A stretch of 64,000 nt of DNA from Comamonas sp. BIGb0124 (lineage in GTDB: Bacteria; Pseudomonadota; Gammaproteobacteria; Burkholderiales; Burkholderiaceae_C), in contig NZ_RJVF01000009.1 in assembly GCF_003752175.1 (NCBI RefSeq), positions 868,001-932,000 of the forward strand. The letters are read 5' to 3'. Shown here piece after piece: positions 8,048 to 16,922 of this stretch (the stretch's first letter is position 1; every line of letters starts with the position of its first letter). The notes beneath the pieces were generated by a model. That model ran no database searches and was not told where the DNA came from. It worked only from the letters and a program-made list of their open reading frames with translations. The position numbers and the translations under genes were made by a program.

Positions 8048-8746
8048 TTACTCCATTACAAAATTGATGGGGACATTGACCCACATAGGTTCGACGGCGC
8101 CATTGCGCTTGCCTGGCGTGAAGCGCCAGCGCATGACGGTGTTGAGGGCGGTCTGGTCCAGCCTGTCGTAGCCGCTCGACGTGCGGATCTCGGCTTCCTT
8201 GGGCAAGCCGTCGGCGCCGATGAAGACCCGCAGCATCACCGTGCCCTGTTCACCCAGGCGACGGCTCATGCTGGGATAGGCGGGGCGAGGGTTGTTCAGG
8301 TAGGCCGCATCGCTCGACGGCATGACGATGGCCGGCGGCGGGGGCGGACCGGGTGGTGCCGGAGCCGGGGCCGAAGGGGCGGGCGGCGGGGCCGGCGGTG
8401 AAGGCGGGGCCGGCGGTGTCGGCGCGACCTCGATGGCGTTCGGCGACGGCGTGGTATCGCGCACCACGGGGACCGGCGCGGGTTTGGGCGGCGCCGGACG
8501 CGGCGGCGTGGGCTTCGGTTTCGGCGGCTCGGGCTTGGGCGGTTCGGGTTTCGGCGGCGGTGGTGCGGGCGGCGCCTGCGGTACCGGAGCCGTCACGAAC
8601 TCGGCAATGATTTCCGCCGGGACCACCACTTCGATGGCGCGTTGCAGCAGACCGGATTGGAAGGCCCAGAGCACGGCGACGTGCAGAGCCACGACCGAGC
8701 CAGCGATGACGGTGTTGCGGGAGCTGTGCGAATACGACTTGGGCAT
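8048..8746 (-). CDS. tonB: Energy transducer TonB
   Basis: A 232-residue TonB: N-terminal membrane anchor (TVIAGSVVALHVAVLWAF, with the His typical of TonB/TolA anchors), a long periplasmic linker of about 100 residues made of Pro-Pro, Lys-Pro and Glu-Pro repeats, and a C-terminal domain with YPSMSRRLGEQGTVMLRVFI, SSGYDRLDQTALNTVMRWRF and PINF. An alternative GTG start at 8764 would add six residues; neither start has a strong Shine-Dalgarno. It couples the inner-membrane proton gradient to TonB-dependent receptors. It follows bfd and a tiny ORF and precedes exbB by seven bases. Confidence 0.94.
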   Translation of the reverse strand: MPKSYSHSSRNTVIAGSVVALHVAVLWAFQSGLLQRAIEVVVPAEIIAEFVTAPVPQAPPAPPPPKPEPPKPEPPKPKPTPPRPAPPKPAPVPVVRDTTPSPNAIEVAPTPPAPPSPPAPPPAPSAPAPAPPGPPPPPAIVMPSSDAAYLNNPRPAYPSMSRRLGEQGTVMLRVFIGADGLPKEAEIRTSSGYDRLDQTALNTVMRWRFTPGKRNGAVEPMWVNVPINFVME

Positions 8747-8816
8747 GTAGCGGAAAAATGGCACCCGCCGACTTGCGGCTGACAGGCACGGGTTGGGCGG
8801 GACCGCTCTGGACGGC

Positions 8817-8891
8817 TCAGCCGTGAAAAATCCACCAGATCGATCCCAGAACCAGAATCAGGCTGCCACCCAGGGCTCCGATGAATTCCAT
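8817..8891 (-). CDS. Predicted 24-residue hydrophobic peptide between bfd and tonB
   Basis: A 24-codon ORF encoding MEFIGALGGSLILVLGSIWW plus IFHG: essentially one membrane helix. It has a good ribosome-binding site (GAAGGA, eight bases before the ATG) and overlaps the end of bfd by 34 bases in another frame. I do not recognise a named family. Position in an iron-transport operon, the strong ribosome site and the clean helix argue it is translated; chance is possible at this size. It could be an accessory of the TonB/ExbBD complex, which is inference. Confidence 0.5.
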   Translation of the reverse strand: MEFIGALGGSLILVLGSIWWIFHG

Positions 8892-9121
8892 GACGAGTCC
8901 TTCGGTTGGTGGCTGGCAGACCCGCATGCCGCGCTGTTTTGAATGAATGCGATCGTATGCTCGGTCGCGCAACGGGCATGGATGCCACGGGCGCTGTCTT
9001 CGCATTGACCGCACTGCGTAGCGACGCCCAGTTCCAGCTGGATGTCTTCAAAGGCCATGCCACCGCGGGCGCAACGGGTGATCTCTCGATCGGAAACGCG
9101 ATTGCAAATGCAGATGATCAT
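8858..9121 (-). CDS. bfd: Bacterioferritin-associated ferredoxin Bfd
   Basis: An 87-residue [2Fe-2S] protein starting MIICICNRVSDREI. The four cluster cysteines are visible as CIC near the N-terminus and CGQC in GVATQCGQCEDSAR. Bfd reduces the haem of bacterioferritin to release stored iron. The C-terminus (SSWNSSEPWVAA) runs beyond the usual 60-75 residues and overlaps the next small ORF, so it may be a weakly constrained tail. First gene of the leftward bfd-tonB-exbBD operon. The ATG at 9121 lacks a strong Shine-Dalgarno, but the family signature starts exactly there. Confidence 0.88.
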   Translation of the reverse strand: MIICICNRVSDREITRCARGGMAFEDIQLELGVATQCGQCEDSARGIHARCATEHTIAFIQNSAACGSASHQPKDSSWNSSEPWVAA

Positions 9122-9176
9122 GGCGGGCCGCGGAACAGGGGGAGGGCTTGCTGTTGACGAATCAGTGTTGCGCCGC

Positions 9177-9206
9177 ATTATAAATACGAATTCATCGTAT
9201 TTTCAA
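9177..9206 (-). promoter_or_regulatory. Promoter with embedded dyad for bfd-tonB-exbBD
   Basis: On the reverse strand, TTGAAA (9206-9201) and a perfect TATAAT (9182-9177) are 18 bp apart. The spacer contains an inverted repeat, AAATACGA / TCGTATTT with a five-base centre (9182-9202), ideally placed to be an operator. The dyad does not resemble the Fur box seen at hemP, so a different regulator is possible. Confidence 0.75.
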
Positions 9207-9397
9207 TGGTCTTCCCATGTGTGGGGATGTTCCCGCTGCCGTCACGGAGCGCGCTTTCCCTGGCTCTTGCCTGCGAGCGCCCAGGGGCATATCGGTCTGC
9301 ACGACCAGGGGGCAGGCATTGCGTGCTCCCATATCCGGACCTTCCTGCAGGCCGGAATGCAGGGCCGATTGGGCGGGACCCGTGTGTCCGCCAGGCC

Positions 9398-10228
9398 TCA
9401 GAAGTTGGTGATGCCCAGGCGTTCGGGCTTAATTTCCTGCAGGATCGTGGTGGCGATCTCTTCGATGGACTTGGTGGTGGTCGACAGCCAGCGCACGCCG
9501 GCGCGCCGCATCATGGCCTCGGCCTCCGAGACTTCGTAACGGCAGTTCTGCAGCGAGGCGTAGCGTGAATCGGGCCGGCGTTCGTTGCGGATCTCGGAGA
9601 GTCGCAGCGGATCGATCGTCAGGCCGAAGATCTTCTTGCGATGGGGCACCAAGGCGGGCGGCAACTGGCGGCGCTCGAAGTCGTCGGGAATCAGCGGGTA
9701 GTTGGCGGCTTTCATGCCGTGCTGCATCGCCAGGTACAGCGAGGTCGGGGTCTTGCCGCTGCGGCTCACGCCCACCAGGATGACATCGGCCGAGTCGAGG
9801 TCCTTGTGGGTCTGGCCGTCGTCGTGTTCGAGCGAGAAGTTGATTGCCTCGATCCGGGCGTTGTAGGCCTTGCTCTGGGAGATGTCCGTGAAGCGGCCCA
9901 CCCGGTGGTTGGACTTGAGTCCCAGCTCCTGTTCCAGCGGCGCGATGAAGGTGCCGAAGGTATCGAGCAGCATGCCTTTGCAGCCGGCCTGCAGCACATC
10001 GATGATGTCGCGGTTGACCAGCGTGGTGAACACGATGGGCTTCTTGCCCTCGATCACCGCGGTGTGGTTGATCTGCCGCACCACCTGATGGGCCTTGTCC
10101 ACGGTGTCGGTGAACGGCAGCCTGACCTGGCGAACATTGACTTCGAACTGGTTGAGGATGGCGGTGCCGAACGTCTCGGCGGTGATGCCTGTGCCATCGG
10201 AAACATAGAAGACTGTGCGGTTCGACAT
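9398..10228 (-). CDS. ppsR: Posphoenolpyruvate synthetase regulatory kinase/pyrophosphorylase PpsR
   Basis: A 276-residue DUF299 protein that inactivates PEP synthase by ADP-dependent phosphorylation and reactivates it by phosphate-dependent dephosphorylation. The ATG at 10228 begins MSNRTVFYVSDGTGITAETF, the family N-terminus, so the longer upstream reading is rejected. The P-loop-like GVSRSGKTPTSLYLA is followed by ANYPLIPDDF and KIFGLTIDPLRLSEIRNERR. It is divergent from ppsA, its expected substrate, an arrangement seen widely in proteobacteria. Confidence 0.95.
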   Translation of the reverse strand: MSNRTVFYVSDGTGITAETFGTAILNQFEVNVRQVRLPFTDTVDKAHQVVRQINHTAVIEGKKPIVFTTLVNRDIIDVLQAGCKGMLLDTFGTFIAPLEQELGLKSNHRVGRFTDISQSKAYNARIEAINFSLEHDDGQTHKDLDSADVILVGVSRSGKTPTSLYLAMQHGMKAANYPLIPDDFERRQLPPALVPHRKKIFGLTIDPLRLSEIRNERRPDSRYASLQNCRYEVSEAEAMMRRAGVRWLSTTTKSIEEIATTILQEIKPERLGITNF

Positions 10229-10573
10229 GGGGTCCTTCGGGTGGGGGCGGCTGGCCGCCTGGGGCTGGCCTACAATCGCAAGATGACCGGGTTGTGATGG
10301 ATCAGTGCTTATTATCTGACGTTCACTTCCCGGCGCGCACCTTCTATTTGGGATAGATTGCGGGATGGCGTGCCAGTCGGTTCCGGCAGGATCCGGCTGC
10401 ATGCCGAAAAGAATGAGGGGAGACGTGTGCTGACGGGGTGTCCGGCTGGTCGATGAAGAACCAGAAGCAAGCATCGGACGGACGACCGCGGCAGCGCACG
10501 CTTTCCGGCTCCTGGCCCATGCCCCGAGGGGTGCCAGGCGCCATGCAGGTTTTTACTTTATGGAGCTTTAGTC
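10229..10573. other. Divergent intergenic region of ppsR and ppsA
   Basis: 345 bp without a recognisable gene. It must contain both promoters, but I find no pair of good -35/-10 hexamers: candidates such as TACAAT near 10271 and GATAAT (reverse) near 10315 lack partners at normal spacing. Activator-dependent initiation is therefore possible. The last bases, TGGAGC, supply the ppsA ribosome-binding site. Confidence 0.4.
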
Positions 10574-12976
10574 ATGTCCCAACGTTTTGAAGAGACCGCC
10601 CTGGTCATCCCTTTCGAGGCTCTTCGCATGACCGACGTGGAAGTCGTCGGCGGCAAGAACGCCAGTCTGGGCGAAATGATCTCGCAGTTGCCCCAGGGCG
10701 TGCGTGTCCCCACGGGTTTTGCCACGACCGCCCACGCCTTCCGTGAGTTCCTGAAATTCGAAGGCCTGTACGAACGCATCAGCAAGAAGCTCGCCGCCCT
10801 CGATGTGGAAGACGTCCGTGCCCTGGCTGCGGCCGGTGCCGAGATCCGCGGCTGGGTCGAAGCCCAGCCCTTCCCGGCCGACCTCGAGGCCGCCATCCGC
10901 ACCTCGTTTGCCGAACTCAGCGCAAGCAACGACCAGGCCAGCTTCGCCGTGCGGTCGTCCGCCACGGCAGAAGATCTGCCCGACGCCTCGTTTGCCGGCC
11001 AGCAGGAAACCTTCCTGAACGTGGTGGGCATCGAGGACGTGCTGCACAAGATGAAGGAAGTGTTCGCGTCGCTCTACAACGACCGCGCGATTTCCTACCG
11101 CGTGCACAAGGGCTTTGCCCATGACGTGGTGGCCCTGTCGGCCGGCGTGCAGCGCATGGTCCGCTCCGACCTCGGCGCCGCAGGCGTGATGTTCACGATC
11201 GACACCGAGTCGGGTTTCGACCAGGTGGTCTTCATCACCTCCAGCTACGGCCTGGGCGAGACCGTGGTGCAGGGCGCCGTCAACCCCGACGAGTTCTATG
11301 TGCACAAGCCCATGCTGGCTGCCGGCAACCAGTCGGTGATCCGCCGCAATCTGGGCAGCAAGCTGATCCAGATGGTGTTCGCCTCGCCCGAGGAAAAGGC
11401 TGCCAGCGGCAAGCTGGTCAAGACCACCGACGTGCCGGCCGAACTGCGCAACCGCTACTCGCTGACCGACGACGAAGTCCAGCAACTGGCCCGTTATGCC
11501 CTGGTGATCGAGGAACACTATGGCCGCCCGATGGACATCGAATGGGGCAAGGACGGCACCGACGGCGAGCTCTACATCCTGCAGGCCCGTCCCGAGACCG
11601 TGAAGAGCCAGTCCGCCGGCAAGGCCGAGATGCGCTACAAGCTCAAGGGCGAAGGCACCGTGCTGGCCGAAGGCCGCGCCATCGGTCAGAAGATCGGAAC
11701 CGGCCCCGTGCGCCTGGTCAGCTCGATTTCCGAGATGGACAAGGTCCAGGCCGGCGACGTGCTGGTCACCGACATGACCGATCCCAACTGGGAACCGGTG
11801 ATGAAGCGCGCCAGCGCCATCGTCACCAACCGCGGCGGCCGTACCTGCCACGCGGCGATCATCGCGCGTGAACTCGGCATCCCGGCCGTGGTCGGCTGCG
11901 GCGACGCCACCGACCGCCTCAAGGACGGCACGCTGGTCACCGTGAGCTGCGCCGAGGGCGACACCGGCCGCATCTACGACGGCCTGCTCGAGACCGAGGT
12001 CACCGAGGTCAAGCGCGGTGCCATGCCCGAGATCGACACCAAGATCATGATGAACGTGGGCAACCCCCAACTGGCGTTCGACTTCGCGCAACTGCCCAAC
12101 GGCGGCGTGGGCCTGGCGCGCCTCGAGTTCATCATCAACAACAACATCGGCGTCCACCCCAAGGCCATCCTCGACTATCCCAATGTCGATGCCGACCTGA
12201 AGAAGGCCGTCGAATCGGTGGCGCGCGGCCATGCCTCGCCCCGTGCGTTCTATGTCGACAAGGTCGCCGAAGGCGTGGCCACCATCGCGGCCGCCTTCTG
12301 GCCCAAGCCCGTCATCGTTCGCCTGTCCGACTTCAAGAGCAACGAATACCGCAAGCTGATCGGCGGCAGCCGCTACGAGCCGGAAGAAGAGAACCCGATG
12401 CTGGGCTTCCGCGGTGCCGCGCGTTACGTGAGCAGCGAGTTCAGCGAAGCGTTCGCCATGGAGTGCCAGGCCATCAAGCGTGTGCGTGACGAGATGGGCC
12501 TGACCAACGTCGAGATCATGGTGCCCTTCGTGCGCACGCTGGGCCAGGCCGAAAAGGTCACCAAGCTGCTGGCCGAGCACGGTCTGGCGCGCGGCAGCAA
12601 CGGCCTGCGCCACATCATGATGTGCGAAGTGCCGTCCAACGCCATCCTGGCCGACGAGTTCCTGCAGTTCTTCGACGGTTTCTCGATCGGCTCCAATGAC
12701 CTGACCCAGCTCACGCTGGGCCTCGATCGCGATTCCGGCCTGGAACTGCTGGCCGCCGATTTCGACGAACGCGATCCGGCCGTCAAGGTGCTGCTCAGCC
12801 GTGCCATCGAAGCCTGCAAGAAGCAGGGCAAGTATGTGGGCATCTGCGGCCAGGGCCCCAGCGATCACCCCGACTTCGCCTTGTGGCTGGCGGCCGAGGG
12901 CATCGCCTCGATTTCGCTCAACCCCGACTCGGTGATCGATACCTGGCAGCAACTGGCTGCCGTCAAGACGGCCTGA
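10574..12976 (+). CDS. ppsA: Phosphoenolpyruvate synthase
   Basis: An 800-residue enzyme converting pyruvate, ATP and water to PEP, AMP and phosphate for gluconeogenesis. Domains are in the usual order: ATP-grasp nucleotide-binding domain ([35 protein letters not shown]), central phosphohistidine domain with [21 protein letters not shown], catalytic His426, and C-terminal PEP-binding barrel ([46 protein letters not shown]). GGAG lies nine bases before the ATG. Activity is expected to be switched by the divergent PpsR. A strong terminator follows. Confidence 0.97.
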   Translation: MSQRFEETALVIPFEALRMTDVEVVGGKNASLGEMISQLPQGVRVPTGFATTAHAFREFLKFEGLYERISKKLAALDVEDVRALAAAGAEIRGWVEAQPFPADLEAAIRTSFAELSASNDQASFAVRSSATAEDLPDASFAGQQETFLNVVGIEDVLHKMKEVFASLYNDRAISYRVHKGFAHDVVALSAGVQRMVRSDLGAAGVMFTIDTESGFDQVVFITSSYGLGETVVQGAVNPDEFYVHKPMLAAGNQSVIRRNLGSKLIQMVFASPEEKAASGKLVKTTDVPAELRNRYSLTDDEVQQLARYALVIEEHYGRPMDIEWGKDGTDGELYILQARPETVKSQSAGKAEMRYKLKGEGTVLAEGRAIGQKIGTGPVRLVSSISEMDKVQAGDVLVTDMTDPNWEPVMKRASAIVTNRGGRTCHAAIIARELGIPAVVGCGDATDRLKDGTLVTVSCAEGDTGRIYDGLLETEVTEVKRGAMPEIDTKIMMNVGNPQLAFDFAQLPNGGVGLARLEFIINNNIGVHPKAILDYPNVDADLKKAVESVARGHASPRAFYVDKVAEGVATIAAAFWPKPVIVRLSDFKSNEYRKLIGGSRYEPEEENPMLGFRGAARYVSSEFSEAFAMECQAIKRVRDEMGLTNVEIMVPFVRTLGQAEKVTKLLAEHGLARGSNGLRHIMMCEVPSNAILADEFLQFFDGFSIGSNDLTQLTLGLDRDSGLELLAADFDERDPAVKVLLSRAIEACKKQGKYVGICGQGPSDHPDFALWLAAEGIASISLNPDSVIDTWQQLAAVKTA

Positions 12977-13024
12977 CCAATCGCAGCCTGATTCCGGCTA
13001 AATCCTAGGCCGCAGGCCCGGCGC

Positions 13025-13058
13025 AAGGTGCCATGATGCAAGTCATGGCACCTTTTTT
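13025..13058 (+). terminator. Terminator after ppsA
   Basis: A perfect 12-bp stem (AAGGTGCCATGA / TCATGGCACCTT) with a six-base loop, followed by a run of Ts. Confidence 0.93.
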
Positions 13059-13088
13059 CATGACGGGGCTGCACCGTGGAGGGCATGC

Positions 13089-13307
13089 ATGCGTTCTTTG
13101 ACTGCCGCGAGGCTCGGGCTGCTGGCGCTGTGGATGGCGGGCGCCTGGGCGGTGCCGTGGTTTGCGCGCGACCTCGATTTCGTCGTCCGGGGCTGGCCGT
13201 TCTACCTGTGGTGGGCGGCGCAGGGCAGCATCCTGTTTTCCATCGCACTGTGTGCGCTTTCGGTGTGGCTGATCGGCCGCTTCGACGATGAAACCGAAGC
13301 GGATTGA
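13089..13307 (+). CDS. DUF4212 small subunit of sodium/solute symporter
   Basis: A 72-residue membrane protein with two helices (LGLLALWMAGAWAVPWF and WWAAQGSILFSIALCALSVW), matching the DUF4212 proteins encoded immediately before VC_2705-type solute:sodium symporters. Its last 20 bases overlap the symporter start, indicating coupled translation. It is thought to be a small subunit of that transporter; no biochemical role can be read from the sequence. Confidence 0.85.
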   Translation: MRSLTAARLGLLALWMAGAWAVPWFARDLDFVVRGWPFYLWWAAQGSILFSIALCALSVWLIGRFDDETEAD

Positions 13308-15390
13308 CGCGGCGCAGGCCGCAGACGCACGCCGTTATCTGTGGCACCTGCACCGTTGGCTGCTGCTGTTCCTGTTGTCTTTCGCCGCTTTTGTCTGGCT
13401 GCTGGGATGGGGCGAAGCACGAGGTCTGTCGCGCAACTGGATCGGTGCGATCTTCCTGCTCGTCACCATCGGGTTGTATGCGGCGATCGGGGTGTACAAC
13501 CGCACCTCCGATCCCGAGGAATACTACGTGGCCGGCCGGCGCATCCCGGCTTTCTACAACGGCATGGCGGCCGCCTCCGACTGGGTGAGTGCCGCATCCT
13601 TCATCAGCCTGGCCGGCGGCATCTACCTCTACGGCTACGGCGGCAGCGACGGTCTGCCCAGCGGGCTGGCCTACATCATGGGCTGGAGCGCCGGCTTCGT
13701 GCTGGTGGCCATCCTCGTGGCGCCCTACCTGCGGCGCATGAAGCTCTATACCCTGCCCGATTTCTTCGGTGTGCGTTATGGCGGGCAATGGCCGCGGCGC
13801 GTGGCCGTGGTGGCGGTGGTGCTGTGCTCCTTCACCTATGTCGTGGCGCAGATCTACGGCGTCGGACTGGTGACCTCGCGCCTCACCGGGGTGCGTTTCG
13901 AGATCGGCATTCTGCTCGGGCTGGGCGGCGTGCTGGTGTGCTCGTTCCTGGGCGGCATGAGGGCCATCACATGGACGCAGGTGGCGCAGTACGCCGTGAT
14001 GCTGCTGGCCTTCCTCATTCCCATCTCGTGGCTGGCCTACAAGCAGCTCGGCTCGCCGCTGGCACCCGTGGCCTACGGCCAACTGGTGAGCCAGATCGAC
14101 AGCCGCGAACGCGCGCTGCAGCACGACCCGGCCGAGCAGGCGGTTCAGGCCGAGTACCTGCGGCGCGCACAGGAAGACGAGCGCAAGCTGGCCAATGTCC
14201 CTCTGGCGCTGGCCGAGGAACGCCGGCTGGCGCAGGAGCGGCTGCAGCACCTGATGGACCGGGGGGCCAGTGCCGACGCGGTGTTTGCGGCCGGACGGGA
14301 TCTGGCCGAGGTGCCGCGCGACGAAGCCGATGCCCGGCGGCGCTGGTCGGCCTCGCTGCAAGAAAACCGGGCGCGTGCGGCCCCGGTCGAAAGCGGAGTG
14401 CTCTGGGGACAGGCCTATGCGGGCGACCCGGAAGGCGATGAGCCTGAGCAGGAGCGCTTCGAGCGTTCACGGCTGAACTACATGGCGCTCATCTTCTGCC
14501 TGATGCTGGGCACGATGGGCATGCCCCATCTGCTGGTGCGTTACTACACCACGCCCAGCGTGGCCCAGGCGCGCCAGTCCGTGGCCTGGACACTGCTGTT
14601 CATCGGCCTGATCTACGTCAGTGCGCCCGCGCTGGCCGTGATGGTGCGCTACGAGGTGCTCGAACAACTGGTCGGCCATGCGTTTTCCGATCTGCCGGCC
14701 TGGATCACGCAGTGGATGCGCATCGACCCGACCCTGCTGTCGGTGACCGACATCAACGGCGACGGGCGCGTGCAGTTCAACGAGATCCGCATGGGAGCCG
14801 ACGTGCTGATGCTGCTGATGCCCGAGCTGGGCGGCATGCCTTACGTGATATCGGGCCTGGTGGCCGCAGGCGGGCTGGCGGCGGCGCTGTCGACGGCCGA
14901 CGGGCTGCTGCTGTCGATCGGCAATGCCCTGGCACACGACACGTACTTCCGCGAAGTCGACTCCAAGGCCTCGGCCATGAGCCGGGTGATGCTGTCCAAG
15001 TTCGCCTTGCTTCTGGTCGCTCTGCTGGCCGCCTATGCGGCGGCGCAGCGGGCGGCGGACATCCTGTACCTGGTCTCGGCCTCTTTTTCGCTCGCGGCCG
15101 CGATCTTTGTGCCCGCCATGGTGCTCGGCATCTTCTGGCGCGGCGCCACGCGGGCCGGTGCCGTGGCCGGCATGCTCGCGGGCATGGTGGTGACCCTGGG
15201 CTACATGCTGCTGGCATCGGCCTGGATGCAGGGTCTGGCGCCCTCGTTCACCGGGCTGTGGTGGGGCATACAGCCGATCTCTGCGGGGGTGTTCGGGGTG
15301 CCCGCGGGGGTGATCGTGACGGTGCTGGTGAGCCTGGTGACGGAGCAGGGAAAACGGTCGGCTGGCCAGATGCCGGCAGCCACGCTATAA
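13288..15390 (+). CDS. Sodium/solute symporter, VC_2705/ActP-like, with large cytosolic-type insert and EF-hand-like loop
   Basis: A 700-residue SSS-family transporter. Membrane segments at the N-terminus (WLLLFLLSFAAFVWLLGW) and the core motifs YYVAGRRIPAFYNGMAAASDWVSAASFISLAGGIY and VISGLVAAGGLAAALSTADG identify it as an acetate/monocarboxylate-type symporter. Two features stand out. A charged insert of about 130 residues (roughly 260-390), Arg/Glu/Ala-rich and probably helical, separates two membrane helices. Residues 488-499, DINGDGRVQFNE, fit a canonical 12-residue EF-hand loop. It pairs with the overlapping DUF4212 gene. The likely substrate is a short-chain organic acid, by family only. 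The rpsF promoter lies in its last codons. Confidence 0.88.
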   Translation: MKPKRIDAAQAADARRYLWHLHRWLLLFLLSFAAFVWLLGWGEARGLSRNWIGAIFLLVTIGLYAAIGVYNRTSDPEEYYVAGRRIPAFYNGMAAASDWVSAASFISLAGGIYLYGYGGSDGLPSGLAYIMGWSAGFVLVAILVAPYLRRMKLYTLPDFFGVRYGGQWPRRVAVVAVVLCSFTYVVAQIYGVGLVTSRLTGVRFEIGILLGLGGVLVCSFLGGMRAITWTQVAQYAVMLLAFLIPISWLAYKQLGSPLAPVAYGQLVSQIDSRERALQHDPAEQAVQAEYLRRAQEDERKLANVPLALAEERRLAQERLQHLMDRGASADAVFAAGRDLAEVPRDEADARRRWSASLQENRARAAPVESGVLWGQAYAGDPEGDEPEQERFERSRLNYMALIFCLMLGTMGMPHLLVRYYTTPSVAQARQSVAWTLLFIGLIYVSAPALAVMVRYEVLEQLVGHAFSDLPAWITQWMRIDPTLLSVTDINGDGRVQFNEIRMGADVLMLLMPELGGMPYVISGLVAAGGLAAALSTADGLLLSIGNALAHDTYFREVDSKASAMSRVMLSKFALLLVALLAAYAAAQRAADILYLVSASFSLAAAIFVPAMVLGIFWRGATRAGAVAGMLAGMVVTLGYMLLASAWMQGLAPSFTGLWWGIQPISAGVFGVPAGVIVTVLVSLVTEQGKRSAGQMPAATL

Positions 15391-15391
15391 T
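15363..15391 (+). promoter_or_regulatory. Promoter of rpsF-priB-rpsR-rplI
   Basis: TGGCCA (-35, four of six matches) and a perfect TATAAT (15386-15391) are separated by 17 bp. The -10 overlaps the stop codon of the symporter gene, so the ribosomal operon starts independently of it. Confidence 0.75.
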
Positions 15392-15406
15392 CGTCGGCTT
15401 TCCCTT

Positions 15407-15436
15407 GCCACACCACTAACAGACGCAGTGGGTGGC
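15407..15436 (+). promoter_or_regulatory. Leader hairpin before rpsF
   Basis: GCCA-CA-CCACT and AGTGG-G-TGGC pair around a nine-base loop, forming a bulged hairpin in the leader between the promoter and the rpsF ribosome-binding site. Position fits an autoregulatory site for S6:S18, but the conserved CCG bulge of the known motif is not clear here. Confidence 0.4.
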
Positions 15437-15458
15437 TTCAGACTCACAAGGAGTAAAT

Positions 15459-15824
15459 ATGCGTCATTACGAGATCATCTTGCTGATCCACCCGGATCAA
15501 AGCGAGCAAGTTCCTGCCATGCTGGAACGTTACAAGAGCATGGTTACCACGGGCGGCGGCAAGATCCACCGCGTGGAAGACTGGGGCCGTCGTCAACTGG
15601 CTTACCAGATCAACAAGCTCAACAAGGCGCACTACCTGCTGGTCAACATCGAGATCGACCAGGCTGTGCTGGGTGAACTGGAACACGCGTTCAAGTTCAA
15701 CGACGCCGTGCTGCGCCACCTGACCGTGCTGAAGAAGAAGGCCGAAACCGGCGCTTCCTCCATGCTCAAGGCCGTCGAGCGCGAAGAAGCCCGCAAGTCC
15801 CAGCAGGAGCAAGCCAGCGCCTGA
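15459..15824 (+). CDS. rpsF: 30S ribosomal protein S6
   Basis: A 121-residue S6. It starts [21 protein letters not shown] after AAGGAG at normal distance and carries [20 protein letters not shown] and HYLLVNIEI. The C-terminal tail is charged and disordered-looking, as in many betaproteobacteria. S6 pairs with S18, encoded two genes downstream, on the 30S platform. First gene of the operon. Confidence 0.97.
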   Translation: MRHYEIILLIHPDQSEQVPAMLERYKSMVTTGGGKIHRVEDWGRRQLAYQINKLNKAHYLLVNIEIDQAVLGELEHAFKFNDAVLRHLTVLKKKAETGASSMLKAVEREEARKSQQEQASA

Positions 15825-15865
15825 TCGCCCTGTGCGGCTGGTTGCAGAAAACCCATCGAAGTCAA

Positions 15866-16153
15866 GTGAATCATCTGGCCCTCGTGGCAGTGGTGGCTGA
15901 AGTTGCCGCCTTGCGTTACACACCGGCCGGTTTGCCCGCCCTCGACATCCGGCTCGAACACGAGTCCGAAGTCAGGGAAGCAGGTCAGCTTCGTCGAGTC
16001 AAGTTCGAGCTCAAGGCCGTGGCCTTTGGCTCGATGGCCGAGAAACTGACACGGCAGCCAGTCGGCAGCCGTTGGCAATTCACTGGTTTTCTAAGCAACA
16101 CCCGCAATGGCAAAGGCCTGCTGCTTCATATCCAGCACATCGAACAAGCTTAA
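15866..16153 (+). CDS. priB: Primosomal replication protein N (PriB)
   Basis: A 95-residue single-domain OB-fold protein that helps restart stalled replication forks with PriA and DnaT. The start is taken as the GTG at 15866 ([20 protein letters not shown]), where PriB similarity begins; a TTG eight codons earlier is also open. [22 protein letters not shown] and [19 protein letters not shown] fit the betaproteobacterial PriB pattern, and the location between rpsF and rpsR is diagnostic. No strong Shine-Dalgarno is seen. Confidence 0.92.
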   Translation: MNHLALVAVVAEVAALRYTPAGLPALDIRLEHESEVREAGQLRRVKFELKAVAFGSMAEKLTRQPVGSRWQFTGFLSNTRNGKGLLLHIQHIEQA

Positions 16154-16170
16154 TTTTCAGGAGTCCCATC

Positions 16171-16452
16171 ATGCCCGGACCGAAACGTTTCAACAAAGAC
16201 AAGCGCCCCAAGCGCAACACGCAATCCCTGCTGTTCAAGCGCAAGCGCTTCTGCCGCTTCACCGTCGCCGGCGTCGAAGAAATCGACTACAAGGATGTCG
16301 ACACCCTGCGTGACTTCATCGGCGAAAACGGCAAGATCGTGCCCGCCCGCCTGACCGGCACGCGCGCCATCTATCAGCGTCAGCTCAACACCGCCATCAA
16401 GCGCGCACGCTTCCTGGCCCTGGTTCCCTACACGGACCAGCACAAGATCTAA
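16171..16452 (+). CDS. rpsR: 30S ribosomal protein S18
   Basis: A 93-residue S18 beginning [18 protein letters not shown] after CAGGAG. Conserved [32 protein letters not shown] and [20 protein letters not shown] segments are complete. It forms the S6:S18 pair of the small subunit. Confidence 0.97.
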   Translation: MPGPKRFNKDKRPKRNTQSLLFKRKRFCRFTVAGVEEIDYKDVDTLRDFIGENGKIVPARLTGTRAIYQRQLNTAIKRARFLALVPYTDQHKI

Positions 16453-16464
16453 GGAGCACGAACC

Positions 16465-16917
16465 ATGCAAATCATTCTGCTCGACAAAGTCGTGAACCTG
16501 GGCAATCTGGGTGAGATCGTCAAGGTGAAGGACGGTTACGCACGTAACTTCCTGATCCCCACCGGCCGTGCACGCCGTGCCACCGCCTCTGCCAAGGCCG
16601 AGTTCGAAGCTCGCCGTGCCGACCTGGAAAAGGCCGCCGCTGAAAAGCTGGCTGCTGCTCAGGCTCAAGGCGAAACCCTCAGCGGTTTTGTCGTCAAGCT
16701 GACGCAAAAGGCCGGTGTGGATGGCCGTCTGTTCGGTTCGGTGACCAACGCCGACGTGGCCGAAGAGCTGACCAAGCAAGGTCACGCTGTTGCCAAGTCG
16801 CAAGTGCGCCTGCCCAACGGTCCCATCAAGACTATCGGCGACACCACCGTGAGCGTTTCCCTGCACACCGACGTGGCAGTGGACGTGACCGTGACGGTCT
16901 ACGGCGAAACCGCCTGA
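16465..16917 (+). CDS. rplI: 50S ribosomal protein L9
   Basis: A 150-residue L9 with the N-terminal signature [19 protein letters not shown] followed by [12 protein letters not shown], a long charged connecting helix (about 45-75), and the C-terminal domain. AAGGAG precedes the ATG. Last gene of the operon; followed by two hairpins and a T-run. Confidence 0.97.
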   Translation: MQIILLDKVVNLGNLGEIVKVKDGYARNFLIPTGRARRATASAKAEFEARRADLEKAAAEKLAAAQAQGETLSGFVVKLTQKAGVDGRLFGSVTNADVAEELTKQGHAVAKSQVRLPNGPIKTIGDTTVSVSLHTDVAVDVTVTVYGETA

Positions 16918-16922
16918 GTCGC

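Noticed and set aside
8322-8750. Plus-strand Gly-rich ORF of 142 codons over tonB
   Set aside because: It is the antisense of the Pro-rich TonB linker; the glycine repeats are simply complements of proline codons.
10568-12952. 794-codon open frame antisense to ppsA
   Set aside because: Mirrors ppsA across almost its full length, as expected from GC-rich third positions; no family resemblance.
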